A stretch of 64,000 bases of DNA from Promicromonospora soli (GCF_014653785.1 NZ_BNAS01000001.1:543898-607897); one strand, 5' to 3'; positions 32,300-42,555 are shown, counted from the first letter of the stretch. A program made the numbers and translations. Notes: generated by a model from the letters alone, not told the origin.

Positions 32300-34012
32300 T
32301 CAGTGCTCCCGCGAGGTGGAACCTACGCCGGCCTCGACGGCCTGGCGCTCGGATCCGTCGAGCTGGTCGTGCTCGCCGTGCGAGTGCGCAGCCTCGACCT
32401 CCGCCGGGGTGACGGGCGACACGCGGTCCTCGTAGAAGAACCGGGACAGACCCTGCCACCGCTTGTCGGAGGCGTAGCCCTTGCGCTTCACACCGCGGGC
32501 GTCCGTCTTCGGAGCGATCGCCAGCGGAGCCGGCGCCTCGTAGTTGACGCGCAGCCACCGCTCCTGCTCGTCGAGCGGGGTGTGCACCTCGACGTACTCG
32601 CCGTGGGCGTAGCGCACGATGCGGCCCGACTCGTGCCCGTGCAGCACCAGCTCGCGATCCTTGCGCTGCAGCCCCAGGCAGATGCGCTTGGTGATGTAGT
32701 ACGCGAACACCGGCCCGACGAAGAACAGGATGCGGAACACCCACGTGATCGCGTTGATCGACAGCCCGAAGTGCGTGGCGATGAGGTCGTTCGACCCGGC
32801 CAGGGCCAGGATGATGAACGCCGCCAGGAACGCGACACCGAGGGCGGTGCGCGCCGGCCTGTTGCGCGGGCGGTCCAGCACGTGGTGCTCGCGGTCGTCG
32901 CCCGTGACCTTCGCCTCGAGGAACGGGTAGACGATCAGGAACGTGAAGAGGATGCCCGGGATGACTACTGCCGGGACCAGGACGTTCAGCGGCAGGGTGA
33001 ACCCGGCGATGACCCACTCCGTGCCCTGGCCGGGCATCAGACGCAGCGAGCCCTCCAGGAACAGCATGTACCAGTCCGGCTGCGCGCCGGCAGACACGGG
33101 CGACGGGTCGAACGGACCGTAGTTCCACACGTTGTTGATCGCCATCGTGGCGCCCATCAGCGTCAGCACGCCGGCGACGATGAAGAAGTTGCCAGTCATC
33201 TTGGCCACGTACACCGGCGCAGCCGGGTAGCCCACCACGTTCTTGTCGGTGCGGCCGCCACCCGGGTACTGCGTGTGCTTCTGCAGCACCATCAGGAACA
33301 GGTGCAGCGCGATCAGGGCCAGCAGGATGCCCGGGATCACGAAGATGTGGAGGGTGAACAGGCGGGGCACGATGTGGTGGCCCGGGAACTCCCCGCCGAA
33401 GATCAGGTACGACAGGGGCGAACCGAGCACCGGGATCGACTTGACCACGCCGTCGGTGATGCGCAGGCCGTTGCCGCTCAGCACGTCGTCGGGCAGCGAG
33501 TAGCCGGTGAAGCCGGCCCCCAGGCCCAGGATCATCAGAAGGATTCCGACGATCCAGTTGATCTCGCGCGGCTTGCGGAACGCGCCGGTGAAGAACACGC
33601 GCATCATGTGCACCACGATCGAGGCCATGAAGATCAGGGCCGACCAGTGGTGGATCTGCCGCATGAGCAGACCACCGCGCACCTCGAACGACATCTCGAG
33701 GGTCGAGGAGAACGCCACGGACATGAGCTGCCCGTGCATGTTCGCCGGGTGCTCGCCCTCGTAGGTGGTGAGCGCCATCGACGGCTCGAAGAACATCGTC
33801 AGGAAGAAGCCCGAGGCGATCAGGACGACGAATGAGAACAGCGCGATCTCGCCCAGCATGAAGGACCAGTGGTCCGGGAAGACCTTGCGCGCGAACTCCT
33901 TGACGGCGACGCCGATGGAGGTGCGCTGGTCGAGGTAGTCGGCCGCCTTGCCGACGGTCGTCGTCGGCTTGGCCGGTGCCTCGACGGTGGTGTCGTGGGT
34001 CGCGTTGCTCAC
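32300..34012 (-). CDS. qcrB: Cytochrome b subunit of the bcc complex (QcrB copy 1)
   Basis: 570 residues from the GTG at 34012, which overlaps the qcrA stop as GTGA. It carries the actinobacterial QcrB pattern: an N-terminal soluble segment, eight or nine helices, heme-ligand blocks RQIHHWSAL and GGEFPGHHIVPRLFTLHIFVIPG, the quinol-site loop with FTGYSLPDDVLSGNGLR, and a long C-terminal cytoplasmic tail with GLSRFFYEDRVSPVTPAE. It oxidises menaquinol and passes electrons to QcrA and QcrC. It ends the ctaE-qcrC-qcrA-qcrB set. QcrB is the target of Q203-type inhibitors in mycobacteria. Confidence 0.96.
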   Translation of the reverse strand: MSNATHDTTVEAPAKPTTTVGKAADYLDQRTSIGVAVKEFARKVFPDHWSFMLGEIALFSFVVLIASGFFLTMFFEPSMALTTYEGEHPANMHGQLMSVAFSSTLEMSFEVRGGLLMRQIHHWSALIFMASIVVHMMRVFFTGAFRKPREINWIVGILLMILGLGAGFTGYSLPDDVLSGNGLRITDGVVKSIPVLGSPLSYLIFGGEFPGHHIVPRLFTLHIFVIPGILLALIALHLFLMVLQKHTQYPGGGRTDKNVVGYPAAPVYVAKMTGNFFIVAGVLTLMGATMAINNVWNYGPFDPSPVSAGAQPDWYMLFLEGSLRLMPGQGTEWVIAGFTLPLNVLVPAVVIPGILFTFLIVYPFLEAKVTGDDREHHVLDRPRNRPARTALGVAFLAAFIILALAGSNDLIATHFGLSINAITWVFRILFFVGPVFAYYITKRICLGLQRKDRELVLHGHESGRIVRYAHGEYVEVHTPLDEQERWLRVNYEAPAPLAIAPKTDARGVKRKGYASDKRWQGLSRFFYEDRVSPVTPAEVEAAHSHGEHDQLDGSERQAVEAGVGSTSREH

Positions 34013-35079
34013 TTCAGGCGCTCCCAGAAGCTCGGGCCGATGGGCTCGGCGAAGTCGTCCTGCGCCACGAGGTAACCCTCGTCGTCGACGGTGATCGGCA
34101 GCTGCGGCAGCCGGCGGTTGGCCGGGCCGAAGACGACCTTCGCGCTGTCCGCGATGTCGAACGTCGACTGGTGGCACGGGCACAGGAGGTGGTGGGTCTG
34201 CTGTTCGTAGAGCGCCACCGGGCAGCCCACGTGCGTGCAGATCTTCGAGTAGGCGACGATGCCCTCGTGCGACCAGGTCTCGCCCTCGGGCGACTGGTCC
34301 GTCCGGAGGTCCTCCGGGTTGAGGCGCACCATCAGGACGACGGCCTTGGACTTCTCCGTGATCCACTCGTGCGTCTCGCGGAACTCCTCGGTGGTCTCCG
34401 GGATGACGTGGAACACGGAGCCGACGGTGACGTCGGAAGCCTTGATGGGCCGGCCCGACGGGTCGATCGCGAGGCGCGTGCCCCGCTTCCACATCGTGTG
34501 CTTGAACGCGGAGATGTTCCAGTCGCCGCCGACCGAGCCGATCAGCGGGACCGCGATGGCCACCGGGAACAGCGCCAGGGCGGCGAAGAACGCCCCCTTG
34601 AGCACGCCGCGGCGTCCGACGACGCCCGAGTCCGCGAGGCCGTCGTTCAGGTCCTTGACGGCCACGATGCGGTCGGCGTCGTTCGTCGCGAGCGGGTGCC
34701 GCTCCTGGACCATCTCGCGGTCCCCCATGAGCGCCTTGGCCCAGTGGATACCGGCGATGCCGATGCCGAGCAGCGACACCGCGAGGCCGAGGCCGATCAG
34801 CAGCGTCGAGAGCCGGACGCCCGACGCCGTGCCGTCCGGCGGGACCATCACGTAGGCGACGATCGAGCCGATGGTGCCGAGGATCGACAGGACGAACAGG
34901 AGGGTCACGGTCCGCTCGGCGCGGCGCGCCGCGCGCGGGTCCGTGTCGGTGAGGCGGTGCTTGTGCTCCGGAATTCCCGGGTCGGGGAACCGCTCGGCGG
35001 GCCCGACGGCGGTGCCCGCCTGGGAGCCGACCGTCACCTCGGTGGAGGCGTCGGCGGGGGTGTTCTGGTTCTCGCTCAC
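34009..35079 (-). CDS. qcrA: Rieske iron-sulfur subunit QcrA
   Basis: 356 residues from the GTG at 35079, overlapping the qcrC stop as GTGA. An N-terminal cytoplasmic segment is followed by the three membrane helices that mark actinobacterial QcrA (TVTLLFVLSILGTIGSIVAYV, LLIGLGLAVSLLGIGIAGI, AFFAALALFPVAIAVPLIG). The Rieske domain has CTHVGCPVALYE and LLCPCHQSTFD, supplying the two Cys and two His ligands of the 2Fe-2S centre. It takes electrons from menaquinol at QcrB and hands them to QcrC. Confidence 0.95.
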   Translation of the reverse strand: MSENQNTPADASTEVTVGSQAGTAVGPAERFPDPGIPEHKHRLTDTDPRAARRAERTVTLLFVLSILGTIGSIVAYVMVPPDGTASGVRLSTLLIGLGLAVSLLGIGIAGIHWAKALMGDREMVQERHPLATNDADRIVAVKDLNDGLADSGVVGRRGVLKGAFFAALALFPVAIAVPLIGSVGGDWNISAFKHTMWKRGTRLAIDPSGRPIKASDVTVGSVFHVIPETTEEFRETHEWITEKSKAVVLMVRLNPEDLRTDQSPEGETWSHEGIVAYSKICTHVGCPVALYEQQTHHLLCPCHQSTFDIADSAKVVFGPANRRLPQLPITVDDEGYLVAQDDFAEPIGPSFWERLK

Positions 35080-35900
35080 GAGGACTTCGCTCCGATCCAC
35101 ACAGCAGCGCCGATGAGCAGGCCGAGGCCGATCGCGAAGGCCCACAGGCCTTCGGACACCGGGCCGAGGGCGCCGAGCGCGTTACCGCCGGCCGAACCCT
35201 CGCGCTGCTCGACGAGGAACGAGACGATGTCGCGCTTCTCTTCCGGCGTGATGTTCGCGTCGTTGAACACCGGCATCGACTGCGGGCCGGTCTGCATCGC
35301 CTGGTAGATGTTCCGCTCCGACGTCTCCCACAGCGCGGGGGCGAACTTGCCCTCCGAGAGTGCGCCGCCGGCGCCTACGGCGTTGTGGCACATGGCGCAG
35401 TTGGTGCGGAACAGGGCCATGCCGTTCGAGGCATCACCCAGCTCGGCGTCCACCTGCTCGTCCGTGGGGATAGCCGGGCCGGCTCCCAGCGAGGCGACGT
35501 ACCCGGCCAGGGCCGCGGTCTGCTCCTCGTTGAACTGGGCCGGCTTGGCCCGCGCCTGCGGACCGTTCATCTGCATCGGCATCCGGCCCGTCGACACCTG
35601 GAAGTCGACGGCGGCTGCGCCGACGCCCACCAGGGACGGCACACCGTCCCTGCCCTCCGCGTTCGCGCCGTGGCACGTCGCGCAGTTGGCCTGGAACAGC
35701 TTCTTACCGGTCTCGATGTCCGCGGTGCTGACGGTCTCGGCGTTAGCCGTGCTCGGAGCCAGGGCGGCGTAGACGCCGCCCGTGGTCAGCAGCGCCAGCA
35801 GCAGGAGCACGACCGGAGCCAACCGGTGGTGCCTGCGGGCGGCGAGTGCCTTCACGAAAATGTCCTCGTCTCGCTTTGAGTGTTTGAGCTTCTCTGTCAT
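35076..35900 (-). CDS. qcrC: Diheme cytochrome c subunit QcrC
   Basis: 274 residues from the ATG at 35900. A first membrane helix (PVVLLLLALLTTGGVYAAL, about 29-47) is followed by two cytochrome c domains with CATCH (C73, C76, H77) and CAMCH (C168, C171, H172), and a C-terminal anchor helix (about 247-268). This diheme form is typical of actinobacteria, where QcrC replaces soluble cytochrome c and wires bcc directly to the aa3 oxidase. It lies 61 bases after ctaE and overlaps qcrA by four bases. Confidence 0.95.
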   Translation of the reverse strand: MTEKLKHSKRDEDIFVKALAARRHHRLAPVVLLLLALLTTGGVYAALAPSTANAETVSTADIETGKKLFQANCATCHGANAEGRDGVPSLVGVGAAAVDFQVSTGRMPMQMNGPQARAKPAQFNEEQTAALAGYVASLGAGPAIPTDEQVDAELGDASNGMALFRTNCAMCHNAVGAGGALSEGKFAPALWETSERNIYQAMQTGPQSMPVFNDANITPEEKRDIVSFLVEQREGSAGGNALGALGPVSEGLWAFAIGLGLLIGAAVWIGAKSS

Positions 35901-35961
35901 GAACCTATGCCACCGCACGGGGCCTCGATGCACCTGCGCCCGAGGGCGTTGGTGCTGCCGA

Positions 35962-36615
35962 TCACTGCAGCAGGTAGATCACCGCGAACAGCGCGATCCA
36001 CACCACGTCGACGAAGTGCCAGTAGTAGGACGTGACGATCGCGGTGGTGGCCTCGTGGTGGCCGAAGCGCCTGGCGGCGAACGAGCGGCCGAGCACGAAC
36101 AGGAACGCGATCAGGCCGCCGGTCACGTGCAGGCCGTGGAAGCCGGTGGTCATGTAGAAGACCGAGCCGTACGCGCTGGACGAGATCGTCAGGCCCTCGT
36201 GGACCAGCTCGGTGTACTCGAAGATCTGGCCGCCGATGAAGAACGCGCCCATGAGGTACGTCAGCGTGAGCCACTCGTGCATGCCCCAGGTCCAGAACTG
36301 GAAGAGCTTGCCGGTGCGCGACGGCTGGAACTGCTCGGCCTTGAACACCGCCGCCTGGCAGGTGAAGGAGGACAGCACCAGGACGATCGTGTTGATCGTC
36401 GAGAAGGTGATGTTCAGCTTGTCCGCCTGCAGCGCCCACTCCTCGGCCGGCATGGTCTGCCGGACCGTGAAGTACATCGCGAAGAGCGCCGCGAAGAACA
36501 TGAGCTCGCTCGCGAGCCAGACGATCGTTCCGACCGAGACCGGGTTCGGACGATTGACTGTCACGTGCTGGTGTGTGGGGGTGGCTGCAGCCGTTGCGGT
36601 CGACACGACAGCCAT
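35962..36615 (-). CDS. ctaE: Cytochrome c oxidase subunit III
   Basis: 217 residues from the ATG at 36615. Five hydrophobic helices are visible with the subunit III hallmarks [62 protein letters not shown] and [19 protein letters not shown]. It belongs to the aa3 terminal oxidase, although its gene leads the qcr set, as in mycobacteria and corynebacteria. The divergent receiver gene starts 178 bases away. No consensus promoter is seen in that gap; a TGTGA half-site occurs on the minus strand. Confidence 0.95.
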   Translation of the reverse strand: MAVVSTATAAATPTHQHVTVNRPNPVSVGTIVWLASELMFFAALFAMYFTVRQTMPAEEWALQADKLNITFSTINTIVLVLSSFTCQAAVFKAEQFQPSRTGKLFQFWTWGMHEWLTLTYLMGAFFIGGQIFEYTELVHEGLTISSSAYGSVFYMTTGFHGLHVTGGLIAFLFVLGRSFAARRFGHHEATTAIVTSYYWHFVDVVWIALFAVIYLLQ

Positions 36616-36793
36616 TATGGCCGACGTTCGAGTGTCCCGAACGCCGAAGCACCACCGACCCTCGCGCGGAATCTCACAAAGTCCTTTCAACGCCCTACCT
36701 GGAGCGTCTCTTGCTGACGCGATCCCGCAGAGTGCCATGAAAAGGACGTGGACAAATCTGCCGTCGGAGCGGGGTCTGTGCCACGATCGACGC

Positions 36794-37243
36794 ATGACCG
36801 GCATGACGACGGATGTGACCAGCGCAGGTACGAACGGTGTGGCGACGTCGAGCCCGCGAGTCCTCCTGTACAGCGACGACCGCACGGTGCGTGAGCAGGT
36901 GCGACTCGCCGTCGGCCCGCGCCTCCGTGCAGGCGCGCCCGACATCGACTGGACCGAGGCCGCCACCCCGGCCGCCGTGGTGGACAAGGCTGACAACGAG
37001 ACGTGGGACCTGCTCGTCCTCGACGGTGAGGCCGACCAGGCCGGCGGCATGGGCCTGTGCCGCCAGCTCAAGAACGAGGTCTACGAGTGCCCGCCGGTAC
37101 TCGTCCTCACGGGCCGCCCGGAAGACGCCTGGCTCGCGTCCTGGTCCCTGGCCGACGGCGTGGTGTCCCGCCCGCTCGACGCCATCAAGGTCCAGGAGGC
37201 TGTCGCGAAGCTCCTTGCCGTCCCCGGGGCGGGCACCGCGTGA
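36794..37243 (+). CDS. Single-domain response-regulator-like receiver
   Basis: 149 residues from the ATG at 36794 (an ATG three codons later is possible). The CACGAT at 36782-36787 is six bases upstream, so a leaderless start is plausible. The receiver fold is visible: [16 protein letters not shown] (acidic pair), [20 protein letters not shown] (candidate phospho-acceptor Asp), [16 protein letters not shown] (Thr switch) and [17 protein letters not shown]. The last Lys of the usual KP pair is replaced by Arg. No output domain and no histidine kinase are nearby. It overlaps trpD by four bases (GTGA). Confidence 0.8.
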   Translation: MTGMTTDVTSAGTNGVATSSPRVLLYSDDRTVREQVRLAVGPRLRAGAPDIDWTEAATPAAVVDKADNETWDLLVLDGEADQAGGMGLCRQLKNEVYECPPVLVLTGRPEDAWLASWSLADGVVSRPLDAIKVQEAVAKLLAVPGAGTA

Positions 37244-38289
37244 ACCTCGAAGCACCTACGTGGTCCGGCCTGCTCGCCGGGCTCATCACCGGCACCGACC
37301 TGAGCCAGGAGCAAGCCGCCTGGGCGATGGACCAGGTGATGACCGGTGAGGTCTCACCCGTCCAGCTGGCCGGTTTCCTCGTGGCGCTGCGCGCCAAGGG
37401 CGAGACCGTCGAGGAGCTCGCCGGGCTGACCGACTCCATGGTCCGGCACGCGACCCGCATCAACGTGCCCGGCCCCTCCGTCGACATCGTCGGCACCGGC
37501 GGCGACCGCGCGCACACCGTGAACATCTCCACGATGGCGTCCGTGGTCATCGCGGGGGCCGGCCTGCGCGTGGTGAAGCACGGCAACCGGGCGGCGTCGT
37601 CGTCGTCGGGTAGCGCTGACGTGCTCGAGGAGCTCGGCATCCGGCTGGACCACCCCCCGGAGCGGGTGGCGCAGATCGCGCGCGAGGCGGGTATCACCTT
37701 CTGCTTCGCCGCCGCGTTCCACCCTGCGATGCGCCACGCGGGCGTGACCCGCAGGGAGCTCGGCGTGCCGACGGCGTTCAACTTCCTGGGGCCGCTGACC
37801 AACCCGGCCCAGCCCCGCGCTGCCGCCGTCGGCTGCGCCGACGCGCGGATGGCGCCGCTGATGGCCGGGGTGTTCGCCGAGCGTGGCAAGTCCGCGCTCG
37901 TGTTCCGCGGGGACGAGGGCCTGGACGAGCTCGCGGCGACCGCGGGCGCCACCGTGTGGGAGGTGTCCGCCGGCGCGGTCACCGAGCACCGCCTCGACCC
38001 GGCCGGCGACCTCGGCCTCACGCGCATCAAGGTCGAGGACCTGCGCGGCCACGACGCCGCCTACAACGCGGGCGTCGCCCGCGCGGTCTTCGCCGGCGAG
38101 GACGGTCCCGTCCGGGAGACCGTGCTGCTCAACGCGGCGTCGGGCCTGGTGGCCGACGGCACGCTGCCCGGGACGGGCTCGGGCACGCTCGTGGAGCGCC
38201 TCACCGCCGGGATCGATCTCGCGGCGCAGGCCGTGGACTCGGGAGCGGCGCAGGCCACCCTGGACCGCTGGGTCGCCGCAAGCCGCTGA
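37240..38289 (+). CDS. trpD: Anthranilate phosphoribosyltransferase
   Basis: 349 residues from a GTG that overlaps the receiver stop. TrpD motifs: [18 protein letters not shown] binds [25 protein letters not shown] carries the substrate loop, and [29 protein letters not shown] is the family's central block. It makes N-(5-phosphoribosyl)anthranilate in tryptophan synthesis. It stands apart from other trp genes, next to ctaE, exactly as trpD (Rv2192c) does in M. tuberculosis. A strong bidirectional hairpin follows. Confidence 0.95.
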   Translation: MNLEAPTWSGLLAGLITGTDLSQEQAAWAMDQVMTGEVSPVQLAGFLVALRAKGETVEELAGLTDSMVRHATRINVPGPSVDIVGTGGDRAHTVNISTMASVVIAGAGLRVVKHGNRAASSSSGSADVLEELGIRLDHPPERVAQIAREAGITFCFAAAFHPAMRHAGVTRRELGVPTAFNFLGPLTNPAQPRAAAVGCADARMAPLMAGVFAERGKSALVFRGDEGLDELAATAGATVWEVSAGAVTEHRLDPAGDLGLTRIKVEDLRGHDAAYNAGVARAVFAGEDGPVRETVLLNAASGLVADGTLPGTGSGTLVERLTAGIDLAAQAVDSGAAQATLDRWVAASR

Positions 38290-38293
38290 GGTC

Positions 38294-38354
38294 CGCACAG
38301 TGCACGAAACGGCGGCCGGTCGAGACGACCGGCCGCCGTTTCGTGCAGTGTGCG
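38294..38354. terminator. Bidirectional terminator with 29-bp arms
   Basis: 38294-38322 pairs with 38326-38354 with a single mismatch and a 3-base loop; the inner 22 bp are perfect. It lies five bases after the trpD stop and 16 bases before the stop of the convergent lipoprotein gene. Confidence 0.85.
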
Positions 38355-38369
38355 TTCACGGGACTGCCG

Positions 38370-39236
38370 TCAGCCGAGCGGACCGCCCATCAGCTCGTCC
38401 AGGCTGATGAGCTCGTCGCCCGCCGGCGCCACGATCTCCAGCGGCTCTCCCCATCCGGAGAAGGAGCCGCTCATGACCATCTCCTGCCCCTCCATGGTCA
38501 TCGTTATGTCCATCTTGTGCGGCAGGCTGTCCTTGCCGACGTAGTAGACCATCTCCATCTCGCCCATCTGCGAGAGGGCCTCGTCCGGGAGGCCGTCGAC
38601 CTGGGGACCGGTCATCTTCTGCGGGTCCACAGACATCGTGTAGACGTCCGTCTCCGTGCCGTCGACGGTCTCCGTGCCGGACCTCTCGAACGACGTGATG
38701 GCGTCCTTCATGCCCTCGAGCTGCGCCGCCGGATCCATGTCCTGGACGCTGGCCTCCGTCATGTCACCGAGGCTCTCGAACATCTCAGCCATCGGGTTGT
38801 CGGTCCCGGTTGCCTCCGAGAGGCTGACGAACTTGCCCGCCGTCATCTCCCCCATGTTCATGTAGAGGTCCCCGTCGACCAGGACCATGTCGAAGGTTTC
38901 GCCGTCGAGGTCCATCCGCATCGACATCGCGGGGTTCTCCGGGTCGGTGACGTCCACGTCAGCCTCCATCGGCGCCCCGGCCAGACCTGCGGCCTCAGCC
39001 GCCGCACCGCCGTACGTCATGGTCATGTGGACCGTCGCCGCCTCGGTCTGCGCCTCTGTCAGCTCTTTGACGAACGAAGCCTCGGTCAGCTCGACCGGGG
39101 CCTGCTCGGGCGCGGCCTGCTCAGGCGCGGCCTGCCAGGGCGTCGAGCCGGATCCGTCAGGTTGCGTGCCGCAGCCGCTCAGACCCAGTGTCAGCAGGCC
39201 GGCGGTGGCCAGAGCCGCGATCTTCGAGTAGTGCAT
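38370..39236 (-). CDS. Lipoprotein, LppX/LprG-like (LolA-fold) candidate
   Basis: 288 residues. The signal ends in the lipobox LGLSGC (about 22). A short repeat follows (QAAPEQAAPEQAP), then a long single domain with alternating strands: TVHMTMTYGG, AMSMRMDLDGETFDMVLVDGDLYMNM and KFVSLSEATG, then DVYTMSVDPQKM, MVYYVGKDSLPHKMDITM. This is the pattern of actinobacterial LppX/LprG-type lipid-binding lipoproteins. It is very rich in Met and acidic residues, which could also suit metal binding. The role is not known. It has its own transcription unit. Confidence 0.75.
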   Translation of the reverse strand: MHYSKIAALATAGLLTLGLSGCGTQPDGSGSTPWQAAPEQAAPEQAPVELTEASFVKELTEAQTEAATVHMTMTYGGAAAEAAGLAGAPMEADVDVTDPENPAMSMRMDLDGETFDMVLVDGDLYMNMGEMTAGKFVSLSEATGTDNPMAEMFESLGDMTEASVQDMDPAAQLEGMKDAITSFERSGTETVDGTETDVYTMSVDPQKMTGPQVDGLPDEALSQMGEMEMVYYVGKDSLPHKMDITMTMEGQEMVMSGSFSGWGEPLEIVAPAGDELISLDELMGGPLG

Positions 39237-39367
39237 GGTTGCCTCCCTGTCCGCGGTACAGCCGACGCACCTTTGCGTCCGAAAACCGTCCAGCGACCGT
39301 TCGATTTCACCACGGCGCGCGCGCTACGCCCCGCTCGCAGGCGGGTGAAAGCCCGGGTGAAAGAACA

Positions 39368-39415
39368 TGCCCGACGCCGGATTGCACCCTGGGGAGGGTG
39401 CGCCGGCGTCGGGCA
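39368..39415 (-). terminator. Two-tier hairpin after the ctaCDF operon
   Basis: A perfect 13-bp outer stem (39368-39380 with 39403-39415) encloses an inner 6-bp stem (GCACCC / GGGTGC). It starts 17 bases after the ctaF stop on the same strand. Confidence 0.75.
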
Positions 39416-39431
39416 GCGAAGGGGAGTGCGG

Positions 39432-39833
39432 TCAGTGCGAGTGGATACCGCGCGAGTACTCGAACACCCAGCCCACCAGCGCGATGACCCCCGCGCAGAA
39501 GCCGATGTAGAGCACCCACCAGCCCACGGCCAGGCCGAGGAAGGAGATCGCGGCGGAGGCCCCGATCGCCAGCGGCCACCAGCTCCAGGGCGCGTACACG
39601 CCCTGGTCGCCCGCTGCGTCCTCGATGTTGCCGTTCGGGTCGTCCTCGGGCCGGTCGTCGATGCGCCGGGCCGTCAGGGCCAGGTACGCGCCGATCATCG
39701 CCACCAGGGCGCCGACGAGTGGCATGCCGAGGTAGCCGACGGGCTCGGACCAGTCCGTCATGAAGCCGTAGACGATGCCGGCCCCGACGAAGATGGGCGT
39801 TCCCCAGAGGAACAGCCGGGTCTCGATCTTCAC
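39432..39833 (-). CDS. ctaF: Cytochrome c oxidase subunit IV, actinobacterial
   Basis: 133 residues from a GTG overlapping the ctaD stop as GTGA. Four membrane helices: [60 protein letters not shown] and [19 protein letters not shown], joined by an acidic loop ([16 protein letters not shown]). The motif [10 protein letters not shown] and the ending EYSRGIHSH fit the actinobacterial CtaF family, a structural subunit of the aa3 oxidase in the bcc-aa3 supercomplex. It is the last gene of the operon. Confidence 0.92.
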   Translation of the reverse strand: MKIETRLFLWGTPIFVGAGIVYGFMTDWSEPVGYLGMPLVGALVAMIGAYLALTARRIDDRPEDDPNGNIEDAAGDQGVYAPWSWWPLAIGASAAISFLGLAVGWWVLYIGFCAGVIALVGWVFEYSRGIHSH

Positions 39834-41647
39834 TTGCTGGTCCCCTCGTCCGGCTCGTCCACGATCACCGTGCTGCTCTGCCCAGGCTCGCCGCCGTCGC
39901 CCGCGGCGCGCCGCTGGGCCTGCTTGTCCTGACCGCGCCGGTCCGCCTCGCCGTAGATGTTGTCGAGCACGCCACGGTTGTACTCCGGGCGCTCCATCGC
40001 GACGACCTCGGGGTGGTGCAGGTCGAACGCCGGCGACTCCGAGCGGATGCGCGGGAGCGAGGCGAAGTTGTGCCGCGGCGGCGGGCAGGACGTGGCCCAC
40101 TCGAGCGAGCGGCCGTAGCCCCACGGGTCGTCGACCGTGACCATGGGCGCCTTGCGCCACGTGATGTACACGTTCGCGAGGAACGGCAGGGTGGACACCG
40201 CGAGGATGAACGCGCCGACCGTGGACACCTGGTTCTCCCAGGTGAAGCCCTCCTGCGGCATGTAGTCCGCGTAACGGCGCGGCATGCCCTCGACACCCAG
40301 CCAGTGCTGGATGAGGAACGTGGTGTGGAAGCCGACGAAGAGCAGCCAGAAGTGCAGCTTGCCCAGGCGCTCCGACAGCATGCGGCCGGTCATCTTCGGC
40401 CACCAGAAGTAGAAGCCGGCGAACATCGCGAACACCACGGTGCCGAACACCACGTAGTGGAAGTGAGCCACCACGAAGTAGGAGTCCGACAGCTGGAAGT
40501 CCAGGGCGGGGCTCGACAGGATGATGCCGGTCAGGCCGCCAAAGAGGAACGTCACGAGGAAGCCGATGGACCAGAGCATCGGCGTCTCGAAGGTGAGCTT
40601 CCCTCGCCAGAGCGTGCCGATCCAGTTGAAGAACTTCACACCGGTCGGCACCGCGATCAGCATCGTCATGAAGGCGAAGAACGGCAGCATGACCGCGCCG
40701 GTCACGTACATGTGGTGCGCCCACACCGTCACCGACAGCGCCGCGATCGCGATCGTCGCGTAGACCAGGCCCGTGTAGCCGAAGATCGGCTTGCGGCTGA
40801 ACACCGGGAAGATCTCGGACACGATGCCGAAGAACGGCAGCGCGATGATGTACACCTCGGGGTGCCCGAAGAACCAGAACAGGTGCTGCCAGAGGATGGC
40901 GCCGCCGTTCTCCGGGTTGAAGATCTGCGCGTCGAGGCGACGGTCGGCGCCGAGCGCGAACAGCGCGGCGGCCAGGGGCGGGAACGCCATCAGGACCAGC
41001 AGGCTGGTGACCAGGGTGTTCCACGTGAAGATCGGCATCCGGAACATGGTCATGCCCGGCGCGCGCATCGTGATGATCGTGGTGATGAAGTTGACCGCAC
41101 CGAGGATCGTGCCGAAACCGGCGAGCGCGAGGCCGAACACCCAGAGGTCTCCCCCGAGCCCTGGCGTGTATGTCGTGGTCGACAGCGGCGCGTAGGCGAA
41201 CCAGCCGAACGAGGCGGCGCCCTGCGGCGTGAGGAACCCGGCGGTCGCGATAAGTCCGCCGAACAGGAACAGCCAGTAGGCGAACATGTTCAGGCGGGGG
41301 AACGCGACGTCAGGGGCGCCGATCTGGAGCGGCATGATCACGTTCGCGAAGCCCGCGAACAGCGGAGTCGCGAAGAGCAGCAGCATGATCGTGCCGTGCA
41401 TCGTGAAGAGCTGGTTGTACTGCTCCTTGCTCTGCACGAGCTGGATTCCCGGCTCGAAGAGCTCGGCCCGGATCGCCAGCGCCATCAGGCCGCCGATGCA
41501 GAAGAACACGAACGACGTGATCAGGTAGAGGTACCCGATCGTCTTGTGGTCAGTGGACGTGATCCACTTGATGACCGTCCGGCCGAGCGTCTGCCGCCCG
41601 GGTGCCAGACCCGGGATCAGCTCGGTCGTAGTCTCTGTGGCCCTCAC
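39830..41647 (-). CDS. ctaD: Cytochrome c oxidase subunit I
   Basis: 605 residues from a GTG that overlaps the ctaC stop. Twelve helices carry all heme a, heme a3 and CuB ligands: [31 protein letters not shown] (CuB His with cross-linked Tyr), WAHHMYVTG (CuB His pair) and [11 protein letters not shown] (heme a3 and heme a His). The C-terminal 100 residues form the cytoplasmic tail with [22 protein letters not shown], characteristic of actinobacterial enzymes. It reduces oxygen to water and pumps protons. Confidence 0.97.
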   Translation of the reverse strand: MRATETTTELIPGLAPGRQTLGRTVIKWITSTDHKTIGYLYLITSFVFFCIGGLMALAIRAELFEPGIQLVQSKEQYNQLFTMHGTIMLLLFATPLFAGFANVIMPLQIGAPDVAFPRLNMFAYWLFLFGGLIATAGFLTPQGAASFGWFAYAPLSTTTYTPGLGGDLWVFGLALAGFGTILGAVNFITTIITMRAPGMTMFRMPIFTWNTLVTSLLVLMAFPPLAAALFALGADRRLDAQIFNPENGGAILWQHLFWFFGHPEVYIIALPFFGIVSEIFPVFSRKPIFGYTGLVYATIAIAALSVTVWAHHMYVTGAVMLPFFAFMTMLIAVPTGVKFFNWIGTLWRGKLTFETPMLWSIGFLVTFLFGGLTGIILSSPALDFQLSDSYFVVAHFHYVVFGTVVFAMFAGFYFWWPKMTGRMLSERLGKLHFWLLFVGFHTTFLIQHWLGVEGMPRRYADYMPQEGFTWENQVSTVGAFILAVSTLPFLANVYITWRKAPMVTVDDPWGYGRSLEWATSCPPPRHNFASLPRIRSESPAFDLHHPEVVAMERPEYNRGVLDNIYGEADRRGQDKQAQRRAAGDGGEPGQSSTVIVDEPDEGTSK

Positions 41648-42555
41648 TGCCCAGCCTCCTCTTCCTCATCGTCCACCGGACCCTGCGTGCGAGCAAGGTC
41701 CATGCCGAGCGCGCCGGTCTGACCCTTCGCGGCAAGCTCCGCCATGTGGGCGTCGTACTCCTCGGCGGACACGACCTTCACGTTGAAGAGCATGCCGGAG
41801 TGGAACTCGCCGCAGAGCTCGGCACACTTCCCGGCGTAGGTGCCCTCACGGGTCGGCGTCACCTGGAACGTGTTGGTCCGCTGCGGGATCATGTCCTGCT
41901 TGTACAGGAACGCGGGGATCCAGAACGAGTGGATGACGTCGCGAGAGTCGAGCGTGAACTCCACCGTCTCGTTCACCGGCAGGTAGAGCGTCGGGAACGA
42001 CGTCGAGGTGCCGATGGCGCCGTCGAGCTCGTCCTCCGCGGTGACCCCGCCGGGGTCGGACTCGTGCTGGCCGTAGTCGTAGACGTCGGCGTCCAGGTAG
42101 TTGAAGTCCCAGCTCCACTGCTTGCCGATGACCTGGATGTGCTCGGTCGCGGTGCCGTCCACGGTCTTGATCGCGGTCACGTCCCGGTCGGTGTACCAGA
42201 ACAGCACCAGCACCATGATGAGCGGCACGGCCGTGTACATGAGCTCGAGCGGCAGGTGGTAGCGCGTCTGCACCGGGAGCTGGTGGTCGTCCTTGCGCTT
42301 GCGGTACGCCGCGATGCACCAAAGGATCAGGCCCCACGTCACGATGCCCACTAACAGGGCAGCGATCCACGAGCCCACCCAAAGATCGGTGATGCGCGCA
42401 GTCTGGTTAGTCACCTCCCCGTCGCTGTAGCCGGGCAGGTATCCGCGCTGGACGGATTCGCTTGCGCAGCCGGTAGCCACTACTGCGACGGCGACGGCTA
42501 GAGCCGACGCGCGCAGAATGGCCCGACGGGTGCGGGTAGGTGCCTTCGAGTGCAA
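41644..42555 (-). CDS. ctaC: Cytochrome c oxidase subunit II (CuA lipoprotein)
   Basis: 303 residues from a TTG at 42555; AAAGG lies eight bases upstream and no ATG or GTG fits. The signal ends in the lipobox VVATGC (C30). Two membrane helices (about 57-80 and 105-121) precede the CuA domain with H209 in [11 protein letters not shown] and the cluster [12 protein letters not shown] (C244, C248, H252, M255). It passes electrons from QcrC to subunit I. The C-terminus is acidic (DDEEEEAGQ). It is the first gene of ctaC-ctaD-ctaF, all linked by 4-base overlaps. Confidence 0.95.
   Translation of the reverse strand: MHSKAPTRTRRAILRASALAVAVAVVATGCASESVQRGYLPGYSDGEVTNQTARITDLWVGSWIAALLVGIVTWGLILWCIAAYRKRKDDHQLPVQTRYHLPLELMYTAVPLIMVLVLFWYTDRDVTAIKTVDGTATEHIQVIGKQWSWDFNYLDADVYDYGQHESDPGGVTAEDELDGAIGTSTSFPTLYLPVNETVEFTLDSRDVIHSFWIPAFLYKQDMIPQRTNTFQVTPTREGTYAGKCAELCGEFHSGMLFNVKVVSAEEYDAHMAELAAKGQTGALGMDLARTQGPVDDEEEEAGQ

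Noticed and set aside
34013-34492. 160-codon upstream extension of QcrB copy 1
   Set aside because: This frame lies within qcrA; the GTG at 34012 overlapping the qcrA stop is the standard coupled start.
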